Shown piece after piece: positions 35,201 to 43,286 of a stretch of DNA of 64,000 nt. The position numbers were made by a program, and so were the translations under genes. The stretch comes from CAYRUD01 sp964427425 (GTDB taxonomy: Bacteria; Chlamydiota; Chlamydiia; Chlamydiales; FEN-1388), in the NCBI GenBank assembly GCA_964427425.1, contig CAYRUD010000014.1, forward strand, positions 124,001 through 188,000, written 5' to 3'. The notes beneath the pieces are model-generated. The model saw only the letters and a program-made list of their open reading frames with translations. It had not been told where the DNA came from and did no database searches. Every line of letters begins with the position of its first letter. The stretch's first letter is position 1.

Positions 35201-36784
35201 TTATCTATTAAATTCAATTTTATACTTTACACCATCTCTTTCTAGTAAGACGGTAGTAGGGGTTATTGAGGTGATGATCATTCCATCAATGCTGTCGCCT
35301 GCTGAGAGGATTCTGCCATTTATGACAACAGAGACAATAGATCCCGTCTGGGAGTATCCAGTCGTTCTATACTTCCCAGTCAAGTCGATATATCCTGCGT
35401 TTTTCCCAGATTCATCGACAAGTGATTGCACTGAGCGGACTCCATTGATCGATTGGAAATTCTTGATAAGTTCATCGAATTGAGCTTTATCCTTACTTGG
35501 TATCGATCCTTTGAGTGTAAGCTCTCCATTGCTTAACGAGGCCTGTATGCCGCGAAATCCTTGCGAGAGGAGTGCCTTTGTAACTTGTGCGATCACATCT
35601 TCTTCAACAACGACGCGCTTTTGGAGGAGATCAACATAAGGGAAGTTTTGGGAAATATAATCATACAAATCATTCGCTTGATCTTTCGTCTTCAAAAAGC
35701 CGGATAGCACATAAGTTCCTGCTTGTGGCGATGAGATAGATATGCCTTTCCATTGAGGATTTTTGGAGAGGACTTGATTGATCTCTCTATAGACTAATTC
35801 ATCGATAACGACGTTGCTATAATCAATATTCGTAATGAACTTGAGCTGTTGTAAAGAGTCGAGCATACGGCTTCTGTCAACAGAAGTTAACACATGTCCT
35901 ACGAGGAGAAGTCGATTATTAGCTGGGTTATAGCTGTAGCGAAGAGCGGGATAGTCCTCTAATTTCGCTGCAATTTCCGTATCGGCATCTATGGATTTGG
36001 GAGCTTGTATCTCTTCAGTTTTGAAGAGTAGAGTCGTTCCAACTCCTACGAATAATATAATTCCAGTGACGATAGCAAGGACTGCTAAAGAGCTTGTCGC
36101 GTGTGTGAGCTTATTTTGCCGTTTTTCTTCTTCTTTGACTTTATCCACTTCTGATTGAAGAGGCGCCATGACCGCACTATGAAGCTCATTGAGCATCGCG
36201 TGAGGAGGCTCTCTTCCATTTGCTTGTGGAAGGCCAGATTGAGATGCTGATTCAATAGAGTCATGGGCTATATCGCTATCCTGTTGCGCTGAATCAGTAT
36301 TACCAGCTGAGGGATCTCCTCCGACTGTAGAACCAGATCCGTCATAGAGCGATGCGTAGAGTCTTGGAGCGACAATGGTCGTCCTCTCTGCCTCTCTATC
36401 AATAAGGAGAAACGTTGTAGTTCCCATTGAGACTAAAACGTTGCCGGTAATTGGCATCTCGGTGATCTTCTGACCGTCAACAAAGGTTCCGTTTCGGCTA
36501 CTTAAGTCTTGTAAGGTTGCCTGGTCTCTACTATCAATGATCAGCTTAGCATGTTGTCTTGAGACACTTAAATCTTGGAATATAATATCGCATTGTTGCG
36601 GATCTGTTCCAATGATGTAGCTTGTATCTCCTTGCATTGAGAATTCAGCGCCAGTATTTGGCCCTGAAAGCACCTTTAGAAGCCATCTTCCATTGATGTC
36701 AAGGAGGTCGAAATCAACATGAGCTATCTCTGACAGCGAATCATTTGCCTGTTCACTAAAAACTATCTCTGTATTCTCATTCAT
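35201..36784 (-). CDS. sctD: SctD (CdsD), T3SS inner-membrane ring protein with FHA domain
   Basis: 527 residues from ATG 36784 (a TTG four codons earlier is unlikely). An N-terminal cytosolic forkhead-associated domain covers about 20-110, with the phosphopeptide-binding pattern GTDPQQCDIIFQD, SVSRQHAKLII and LSSRNGTFVDG. A single transmembrane helix (SSLAVLAIVTGIILFVGVG) lies near 235-260. The periplasmic part holds BON/ring-building units, e.g. VTKALLSQGFRGIQASLSNG followed by ELTLKGSIPS. The Chlamydia protein is about 830 residues with an additional cytosolic FHA-containing region; the version here is much shorter with one FHA domain. The FHA domain suggests regulation by Ser/Thr phosphorylation, possibly by Pkn-type kinases. 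Confidence 0.9.
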   Translation of the reverse strand: MNENTEIVFSEQANDSLSEIAHVDFDLLDINGRWLLKVLSGPNTGAEFSMQGDTSYIIGTDPQQCDIIFQDLSVSRQHAKLIIDSRDQATLQDLSSRNGTFVDGQKITEMPITGNVLVSMGTTTFLLIDREAERTTIVAPRLYASLYDGSGSTVGGDPSAGNTDSAQQDSDIAHDSIESASQSGLPQANGREPPHAMLNELHSAVMAPLQSEVDKVKEEEKRQNKLTHATSSLAVLAIVTGIILFVGVGTTLLFKTEEIQAPKSIDADTEIAAKLEDYPALRYSYNPANNRLLLVGHVLTSVDRSRMLDSLQQLKFITNIDYSNVVIDELVYREINQVLSKNPQWKGISISSPQAGTYVLSGFLKTKDQANDLYDYISQNFPYVDLLQKRVVVEEDVIAQVTKALLSQGFRGIQASLSNGELTLKGSIPSKDKAQFDELIKNFQSINGVRSVQSLVDESGKNAGYIDLTGKYRTTGYSQTGSIVSVVINGRILSAGDSIDGMIITSITPTTVLLERDGVKYKIEFNR

Positions 36785-36855
36785 GTCGGACCCCAACCAG
36801 CATCTTTAAATGCTCTTTTTTTCTCTAAAATCTCAATAACAGTTATCTTTCAAAA

Positions 36856-36879
36856 ATTATCTCGCTCTATTGAGATAAT
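36856..36879 (-). terminator. Weak hairpin with T-tract upstream of sctD
   Basis: 8-bp inverted repeat ATTATCTC (36856-36863) and GAGATAAT (36872-36879), followed on the minus strand by ATTTTTG. It lies in the ~280-base gap between the CesT-like chaperone gene and sctD. The stem is AT-rich, so it is a weak terminator at best. The rest of the gap shows nothing I can name. Confidence 0.3.
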
Positions 36880-37065
36880 AGACACAAACTTAAAGCTGTT
36901 CTTTATTTATCTCATGCGGTCAATTAATTTCTCAATCCCTTTCACTCGCGTGTTAGAGAAGTCTTTCAAATATTTACTTGTCGTTTTGTCAAGAAATTAT
37001 AAATCCGTCAAGTAGAGAGTGATTGATTTTGAAACACTTCTTTCATTAATTTTCTTAGTAGAAGC

Positions 37066-37506
37066 TTATTTTTTTGCTTCCTCTATCTGCTTTTTCCAAA
37101 AACAGGCGGCATTTGTAAAGTCTTCGATGGCGTCTCTAAATTCCCTGTAATTGCCTGTTGTCTCAACATTTCGAGATAGAATCACCTTTTGACTTGATTC
37201 ATCGATCCCAAGAGATGCTTTTCGAGTTGCCTGCCCTAAGAAGTTTCCGCGTAGCATAGAGGTAAAAAACTCCTCTTGCTTTCCTTGCGGGACCTCTCCT
37301 AAGACTGAATAGAGGGAAATTCCTGGGGAAAGATCAGAGATGGTAATCTCAACATCATCGACTTCGATCATAAAACTTGATCCAACAACAGCTGGGGGAG
37401 CGTCTGGAGGGGAGGAGTCTCTTTTGCCGCCACTTTCTTTTTCTTGTCGTGCCGCCTCTTCGTTCGTTAATTCAACAAGGAGTTTATGAGCAAAGTCGTG
37501 GAACAT
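37066..37506 (-). CDS. CesT-like T3SS chaperone (CT663 position)
   Basis: 146 residues with AGGAGA before ATG 37506. The pattern of an amphipathic first helix (MFHDFAHKLLVELTNEEAA), beta strands (SFMIEVDDVEITISDLSPG, then SLYSVLGEVPQ), a mid helix (EEFFTSMLRGNFLGQATRK), further strands (LGIDESSQKVILSRNV) and a final helix is that of class I secretion chaperones. It sits directly before sctD, where Chlamydia has the small chaperone CT663. Likely clients are one or more of the secreted proteins encoded upstream or elsewhere. Cytosolic. Confidence 0.75.
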   Translation of the reverse strand: MFHDFAHKLLVELTNEEAARQEKESGGKRDSSPPDAPPAVVGSSFMIEVDDVEITISDLSPGISLYSVLGEVPQGKQEEFFTSMLRGNFLGQATRKASLGIDESSQKVILSRNVETTGNYREFRDAIEDFTNAACFWKKQIEEAKK

Positions 37507-37660
37507 ATGAGGACATATCTCCTAAAAGAATAAGGATATTTCTACTCTCTCAAATCGCCTTGTTAGGACAAAATTGAGCTTTAAACCTTCTCGTTTAAAT
37601 ATTTTATCTACAGATAAAGGGGTATATAATCAAATAGATCTATCGGAAACAGTGCGAGCT

Positions 37661-37715
37661 AAAAAAAGAATATCTTGGCTTAAGGGCACTTTGATGTTGC
37701 TCTCCTAAGCCAAGA
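37661..37715 (-). terminator. Terminator after the copD-like gene
   Basis: Perfect 10-bp inverted repeat TCTTGGCTTA (37673-37682) and TAAGCCAAGA (37706-37715), followed on the minus strand by ATTCTTTTTTTAGC. It lies 30 bases after the stop codon of the copD-like gene and separates the translocon genes from the basal-body genes. Confidence 0.8.
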
Positions 37716-37745
37716 CTTTTGGGATCATCATAGACTATAATTTTT

Positions 37746-38735
37746 TTACGCTTTCCATTGCTCCGTAGAAGTTCTTTGAGCGTTTTCAAGCGTTTGGATA
37801 AACTTATCCATAGCGGCTCTCAACTCTTTCATGTCATCTGTCATTGTTGAGTAGGTCTCTTGAATCATTTGGAATATCTTATCGATCAGCTGCTTGATAC
37901 CCTCTGATTTCGATGCAACTCTTTCGAGGTCTGCTTTTTGCTGGTCAATGATGGCTTCAGCGCCTGATTTCATGGCAGTTGTTAAAGCATTCGCAAATTG
38001 CTGGAATGGTTGCATGTCCTGCAAAGCGAATTCACGAGCCTTCAACGATTTGCTCGTATCGCTTAAGTCTTTATACATATGGGGCTTATTATCTTTGCCT
38101 ACTCCTTCGAATTCGCTCTTATACTGCTTCTCCCTTAAATGTGTTCCTATGGTGCTTGCAATGACTATGGCCATTTGACCGATGGCGCAACCGAATTCAA
38201 TCCATGCTTTTCGAGCATCAGCTTCATATTGTTGTGCTCGAGCCTCACCTGCGGCGATAGCGAGGTTCTTGGCCTCTTTTGCCATTTCGAGGAGGAGCCC
38301 GCCCAAAGCTTGCTTTAACTTCGAGTCTTCTCGCGCCATTTTCGATAAGAGCATTGCGATCTCGCTTGTCGATTTGAAAAGGTCAACGACAGCGGAAACT
38401 GCGCACCAGTCATTCAGTATCTTGCCCGCAGGTTCGCTAGAAGAAGGTGGTTTTCCTGTAGCATTCATCGTAGCCATGGCTCGATCAAGATTGGTAAGGA
38501 AGTTCGTGAGCTTTTCTTTGTCGGCACGAGGAAGCGTTGGATCAGAGATGCTTAAGTTTGCTACGCTTTTTAACACGTCAGCTTCAGCTTTAGAAAGCCC
38601 ATCTATTGCAAATTCATCACCTAAAGCTCGAATATTTGCGATAGCTTGTGACTCAGATGTCCCGGATTTTGGAGGAGGAAGTCCGAGATCAGTCCAAAAT
38701 GATGCATTCGAACCTGAGTTGTTTACTTGTCCCAT
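37746..38735 (-). CDS. CopD-like (SctB) minor translocator, candidate
   Basis: 329 residues with a strong start (AAGGAGA before ATG 38735). Mostly alpha-helical; a moderately hydrophobic segment around 180-205 (FGCAIGQMAIVIASTIG) could enter a membrane, and the C-terminal ~60 residues (GIKQLIDKIFQMIQETYSTM, then ELRAAMDKFIQTLENAQR) form an amphipathic coiled coil. It follows the larger CopB-like gene, as copD follows copB in Chlamydia (CT578-CT579), and shares the operon with an SycD-like chaperone gene. In the model T3SS the small translocator inserts with the large one to form the pore in the host membrane. Assignment is by order and architecture. Confidence 0.65.
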   Translation of the reverse strand: MGQVNNSGSNASFWTDLGLPPPKSGTSESQAIANIRALGDEFAIDGLSKAEADVLKSVANLSISDPTLPRADKEKLTNFLTNLDRAMATMNATGKPPSSSEPAGKILNDWCAVSAVVDLFKSTSEIAMLLSKMAREDSKLKQALGGLLLEMAKEAKNLAIAAGEARAQQYEADARKAWIEFGCAIGQMAIVIASTIGTHLREKQYKSEFEGVGKDNKPHMYKDLSDTSKSLKAREFALQDMQPFQQFANALTTAMKSGAEAIIDQQKADLERVASKSEGIKQLIDKIFQMIQETYSTMTDDMKELRAAMDKFIQTLENAQRTSTEQWKA

Positions 38736-38981
38736 ACCCCATATCTCCTTACGGTAGGCGAAAATTAAATATTCTGTCTGTTTAATAACTTGTATATGAG
38801 AAAAGGGGGCATTGTCGTGTCTTGTATGTTCGAACTGCTCTTCGCACGCAGTAGCTTTTCTCTTTCAAGTTGGATCCTGTTTTTTTATTCCATCTTTTGG
38901 GGAATTTATCATCATTCCCTCTACTTTCATTATAAATTAAATAAATTTATATATGTCACATTCTTTTTGACGCTCAGTTAA

Positions 38982-39011
38982 GTCGTGACCTCTCGAACAA
39001 GAGGCCACGAC
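38982..39011 (-). terminator. Hairpin between the copB-like and copD-like genes
   Basis: 12-bp inverted repeat with one mismatch, GTCGTGACCTCT (38982-38993) and AGAGGCCACGAC (39000-39011). It lies 15 bases after the copB-like stop codon in a ~290-base gap. No good T-run follows on the minus strand, so it may only partly terminate, lowering copD expression, or stabilise the copB mRNA. Confidence 0.45.
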
Positions 39012-39026
39012 GTAAGGCCTTTTTTA

Positions 39027-41963
39027 TCAAGCGGCTTTATTATGGAGCTCAGTAGTTCTTTGTGATGCGTCCAAAATAAAGCTTGCGACCATGTTGATCA
39101 GCTTCTTCCAGTCTTCGAACATCTGTTGCGCGGAGTCATTTAAAGCGTCCATTGTGACTTGTGGGCCGATTTTTCCAGCGGTCTTTAAGAACTCCATAAC
39201 AGCTTCGAGCGCTGCGACTTCTTTGGCAAGTTTAGCTAAGTCTTGATTGATTTGCGCAGAGGTCGCTGCAGATGATGCTTTTATGGCTTGGGCTGAGACT
39301 TGTAATGCCGCTGTGACAAGTTCCATGAGCTTTACCAAGTTCATAGGATTTTTTACCAACTCTGCGTTCTGTAGAAGCATGTCTTTTAATCGCTGCAGGG
39401 CTTTCCATACAGCAGACATAGCAGCTTCGAGAGCGGCACCAGCGCCACTCTTTGCGGTCTCTCCTGCAGCTTGAACGCCAGCTTTGAGGGTGTTAAGCTT
39501 ATCCATGAAGTTGTTCTTAAGGTTTGTGAGCTTTTCAGCTAATGTAGCCATGAGCGCTTCAAGCTTTTCCTTAATAGCCTTGAATATATTCATGAGAGTT
39601 TGCTTAATTCCCTGTTCGAGGGCAGTTTTAATACCATCTCCGGCAGATTGGACCCCCGATTTTACGGCAGTTGCTATGGATTTAATACCAGACATAATGC
39701 TCTTTCCGCATGTGGCAAGTATCGTCATCAGCATAACTATGATCATGACAACCATGGTCATAATCATCGCTTTTTCATCATCCAATCCAAGCGCTTTGAA
39801 GAATTTGACCAAGATATCTTGAACAAACCCTGATGAGAAGACAGCGTTCATAATAAGACCAATCATTTGAGCGCCGATTGGACCTGTGAAGAGCTGTTTA
39901 AGTGTCTCTTTCAGAATTTGCATTACTGTTTGAAGAACAACTTGAGCGGTCATTTGAACGCCTTGGCTTGCCATGGTAGCAATACCGCCGACGATACCTG
40001 CTCCCAATGTCAGTGCGCCTATGATCACCACTAAGGCAACGTTAATGGCCATAGTGATCCCTTTACGCGCTGTTGGGTCATTGAGCCCGCATGCGTCGTA
40101 AATGTGGTCCATGATGCCTTTGTTCGTCGTCCAGTTGACAATGGTATCGACGATAGTGAAGACCAGAACAGCAGTTGTAACCATGATGGCGACAACAAGA
40201 GCAATAATCTGAGCCACCACAGTTAAACCGACAGCTGCTGTTGCTCCACCGGAAGGTATTGCGCCTATTAAAGAGACGACTAAGACAATGATGGCAACAA
40301 TAAGTAATATAACCGCAATAATCGGCATCAGGTATTTAAGGATCTCTGCCGTACGAATCTTATCAGCGTTCTCTACATATTTTTTCTGAATCTCTTCAAG
40401 CTTAGTCTCCATTAGCTTCATCGCATTCTTTGTTTGTTCTGATGCTGTTGCCATTTTGGCAGCGGCAATAGCTTGAGTGAATTCGCCTTCCAGTCGAGTG
40501 ATTAATGAGCGAATTTGCGCCATGAATGCGAGTGCTTGGCATAAGACTTTCAGATAGTCTTGTATAATCTTTTTCTCTGTTGGAGGAAGTGTGTTATCAT
40601 GTGCCAATCCTGAGAGAATGTTGAGGGCTTGCTCTACCTCTTCAGGGTTTGAGCTCTTTAATCGAGCATTGAGTTCAATCTCGTTGATCGCTCCCATGCT
40701 TTGAGCGATAGTAGGAACAATCTGGCTGAGGAGGAATTGGGAAACAGGAGCCGGCACATCACTCATATCGCCTAAGAGCGAGATAAGGACTTCTTTGACA
40801 ACATCTGGATTGTTTGAGAGAAGTTTTGATCTTACTGATTCATCTAAACTTTTATCAGTAAGTTTTTTGCTCAGTTCCGCCATTTTTGCATCAAGGGCCG
40901 CTTTTTGATCGGCGGAAAGCTTTGATGCGTCAATATCTTTTATGAATTCGTTTAAGAGTTTTTGTATGGCTTCAGAATCTTCGCCTGTAAGAGTTTTATA
41001 TTCGGCTGATGGTTCTTCACGACTGGTAATGCTTTGGAAGTTGGCACTCGCCACTTTTTCTGCGGCATTATTGAGTAAGGATGCGAGAAGTTCTTTTTGT
41101 TCAGCGCTAAGAGATTTATCGTCAGCGATGCCTAATGTACGAGCGAAGACAACTGTCAGAAAGCTCCCAATAGGAAGTCCTGTAAGATAGGATCCGCCAT
41201 TTTCATTTTTCTCCGCGATAATCTTCGCGAGGTCATTAAATTTTGCGATGGCAAGTTCTTTGTCTGCTGGGGAGAGGTTAGTGAGCGTCTCTAACCCAGA
41301 AGCTTCTATGAGCATCTGAGCAATTGCTTGAGAATCTTTGGATTCAAGCGTTTTCAAGATTGTTGAATTTTCAGTAGAAACGGGATCGAGATCTGTCATG
41401 AGATCATTGATACTCTTAATCCAAGCATCAATAGGATCTTTTGCCTCAGGAGTTTTCTCAGTTCCAGCTTTAGGTAGCTTTACATCTGTCGTTGTTGTAT
41501 CTGTTTTGAGATAATCCACTCCAGCTTCAGATTCTGTTGAGTAATCTTCAATTGCTTGCCTGACAAATGTGAGTTCGTCGTCAGTGGCATTTTTACCATT
41601 TTCCTTTTGGACTAATGTCGTCAGTGAAGTTTGAGATTCCATCCCGAAAAGCGTCATGGCATACTGAATGATCGACTTAGTGACTTCTGCATTCATTTGA
41701 CTGAATTCAGACGAGCTTTTTTGAGGATCAGGAGAGGCTAGGACAGGATCGTTCGATTTGACAGTCCGAGATTGTGTTGGATCTTGAACTCCTTGCTGCG
41801 ACACAGGTATGCCGTTTTGAATATCATCTTTTTTTATTGTAACGCTAGAGCCTCCGGCTCCGCTTCCAGCAACTTCAACCTTTGCAGGGTCCTTTTGCGG
41901 ATTAGCGAGGTAGTCTGGTGTATATGTTGATGATTGAGAGGTGTTAGGATCAATTGTACTCAT
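39027..41963 (-). CDS. CopB-like (SctE-type) major translocator, unusually large
   Basis: 978 residues from ATG 41963, which has GGAGGAA seven bases upstream; ATG 42017 is in frame but has a poor site. The first ~190 residues are S/T/D/P-rich. About 200-480 is helical and contains four degenerate repeats (see findings). The C-terminal half is hydrophobic with candidate membrane segments at about 545-568, 575-608, 636-662 and 732-752 (for instance IIAVILLIVAIIVLVVSLIG), flanked by coiled coils rich in A, K and E. A hydrophobic core between coiled coils is the layout of T3SS pore proteins such as CopB, YopB and IpaB. Chlamydial CopB is about half this length. It lies between an SycD-like chaperone gene and the CopD-like gene, the Chlamydia CT576-CT579 order. 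Confidence 0.72.
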   Translation of the reverse strand: MSTIDPNTSQSSTYTPDYLANPQKDPAKVEVAGSGAGGSSVTIKKDDIQNGIPVSQQGVQDPTQSRTVKSNDPVLASPDPQKSSSEFSQMNAEVTKSIIQYAMTLFGMESQTSLTTLVQKENGKNATDDELTFVRQAIEDYSTESEAGVDYLKTDTTTTDVKLPKAGTEKTPEAKDPIDAWIKSINDLMTDLDPVSTENSTILKTLESKDSQAIAQMLIEASGLETLTNLSPADKELAIAKFNDLAKIIAEKNENGGSYLTGLPIGSFLTVVFARTLGIADDKSLSAEQKELLASLLNNAAEKVASANFQSITSREEPSAEYKTLTGEDSEAIQKLLNEFIKDIDASKLSADQKAALDAKMAELSKKLTDKSLDESVRSKLLSNNPDVVKEVLISLLGDMSDVPAPVSQFLLSQIVPTIAQSMGAINEIELNARLKSSNPEEVEQALNILSGLAHDNTLPPTEKKIIQDYLKVLCQALAFMAQIRSLITRLEGEFTQAIAAAKMATASEQTKNAMKLMETKLEEIQKKYVENADKIRTAEILKYLMPIIAVILLIVAIIVLVVSLIGAIPSGGATAAVGLTVVAQIIALVVAIMVTTAVLVFTIVDTIVNWTTNKGIMDHIYDACGLNDPTARKGITMAINVALVVIIGALTLGAGIVGGIATMASQGVQMTAQVVLQTVMQILKETLKQLFTGPIGAQMIGLIMNAVFSSGFVQDILVKFFKALGLDDEKAMIMTMVVMIIVMLMTILATCGKSIMSGIKSIATAVKSGVQSAGDGIKTALEQGIKQTLMNIFKAIKEKLEALMATLAEKLTNLKNNFMDKLNTLKAGVQAAGETAKSGAGAALEAAMSAVWKALQRLKDMLLQNAELVKNPMNLVKLMELVTAALQVSAQAIKASSAATSAQINQDLAKLAKEVAALEAVMEFLKTAGKIGPQVTMDALNDSAQQMFEDWKKLINMVASFILDASQRTTELHNKAA

Positions 41964-42383
41964 TGAAGGTTCCTCCGTAGGAGAGAGCCGAGTCCTTTCT
42001 AAGAGATAACTGCTCATTCAGACTTTAGTCCAATCTCTCTAATGTCGAATAATTCATCAGAGACCAGAGCTGTGTGAAGGAGGTTTTTTTTCTCTTAGAG
42101 GGCTCAACCTATTTTCATTTTTTACTCTATTGTCATCTCCTATTGATAAACTCGAAGCCTCTCTTGAAGAGAGGTCTAGAATTCACTGAGAGGGCGGATA
42201 ACAATCGATTCATCTAGCGCTCATTATTGGCTCAGTCTCTATATGCTATTCAATACGCTAAAGCTTGTAGAAGAGATGTATCGCTGAAAAGAGTTTGAAG
42301 TTTCGGTATTCCTTTAAGAGCACTCACATATTAGCATTTTTAAAGAGGGGGATTTATTATTTTCCCCTCTTTTCAAGAGTCTG
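41964..42383. other. Long gap between the chaperone gene and the copB-like gene, with two hairpins
   Basis: About 420 bases inside what should be one transcription unit. Two inverted repeats are visible: CCTCTC/GAGAGG (42158-42174) and AAAGAGGGG/CCCCTCTTT (42342-42350 and 42364-42372), the second 11 bases after the chaperone stop codon. Neither has a good minus-strand T-run. A promoter for copB is likely here but I cannot place it; no small gene is convincing. Confidence 0.4.
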
Positions 42384-43028
42384 TTACTTACTCTTATTTC
42401 CTTCTTTTTCTTTTGCAGCTGTATGTGCCATTTGCTCTTCTAACTGCTTTTCGAGGCTTTCTTTCATCAGTGTAGAGCGCTCTTTTACAACCGCGTATTG
42501 TGGTTGGTCTCCTGCTGCCGTGATTGCAAGGCCTAAGGAGAATACAGCCATTTCAGGAACATTGAGCTGGATATAGCAGTCAGCCGCGTGATAATGAGGA
42601 AGTGGGTTAGTCACGTCAATCGTTCCACAGAGAAGGTAGATATTCGCGGCATTCTTATAATCTTTCATTCGATGGAGGCATGCAGCAAGACCCAAGATAT
42701 ACTTAGGTGTCATATAATCGAGGAGCATGAGGAGGCGGAATATATATGAGGCTTCTTTGTATCTTCCTTGATTATACAGATTGTATGCTTGCCCATAGAT
42801 TGCTTCCATGGTGTCATCGCCTAACTGTAGGGCATGCTTAGGCATGATTCCCTTATCAGCCGCTCCGACGAGAAGGGTTTGTATGGTCTCTTTTGTTGGG
42901 CCGCCTGCTAGCGCTGTTAAGCTAGAAATTTTCTCGCCTATTTTATCTTTGTCGAGGCCATCATACATCTTATGGGCAGCTTCTAGCTGTTCAGATATAC
43001 TTTTCCCCTCTTTCTGATTCTGCTCCAT
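42384..43028 (-). CDS. SycD/LcrH-like translocator chaperone (SctH-type)
   Basis: 214 residues with AAGGGAG upstream of ATG 43028. Three TPR units occupy the centre: MEAIYGQAYNLYNQGRYKEA, then YILGLAACLHRMKDYKNAAN and LPHYHAADCYIQLNVPEMAV, with the pattern and spacing of class II secretion chaperones (LcrH/SycD/IpgC) that bind the N-termini of the two translocators. The C-terminal tail is charged and ends in NKSK. Immediate neighbours are a block of four putative substrates upstream and the translocator genes downstream. Chlamydia CT576 (Scc2) occupies the same relative place before copB. Confidence 0.87.
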   Translation of the reverse strand: MEQNQKEGKSISEQLEAAHKMYDGLDKDKIGEKISSLTALAGGPTKETIQTLLVGAADKGIMPKHALQLGDDTMEAIYGQAYNLYNQGRYKEASYIFRLLMLLDYMTPKYILGLAACLHRMKDYKNAANIYLLCGTIDVTNPLPHYHAADCYIQLNVPEMAVFSLGLAITAAGDQPQYAVVKERSTLMKESLEKQLEEQMAHTAAKEKEGNKSK

Positions 43029-43244
43029 ATACCATACTCCCTTATAGCTAGATCACTTTAGCTACGATTGCGTCTTTCTTCATAAAATCATCATAGGGGA
43101 TGCATGGCATCACTCTTGATACCCTGAAATAAAGCATCCTTCCCCTAATTCCATTGTATAAAATTTTTTATAATTTTCCACCTACGAATTTTTTTACGTA
43201 AATCTTCGAGAGGAGAGAAAAGTAGATATAAAAAGAGGTAGATA

Positions 43245-43272
43245 TAATAAGCGCTCTTTTAAAGAGCGCCTT
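43245..43272 (-). terminator. Hairpin at the end of the four-gene substrate block
   Basis: Compact hairpin: GCGCTCTT (43251-43258) pairs with AAGAGCGC (43262-43269) around a very short loop. On the minus strand it is followed by TTATTATATC, a weak U-tract. It lies about 20 bases after the stop codon of the last gene of the block. The ~220 bases from there to the SycD-like gene hold an AT-rich stretch with a TATACAAT-type sequence on the minus strand, a possible promoter. Confidence 0.55.
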
Positions 43273-43286
43273 AATTGAAAATAGAA

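Noticed and set aside
38182..38757. 191-codon plus-strand open frame antisense to the copD-like gene
   Set aside because: Fully antisense to a gene with a strong start and operon context; translation is S/A/F-rich as expected of an antisense shadow.
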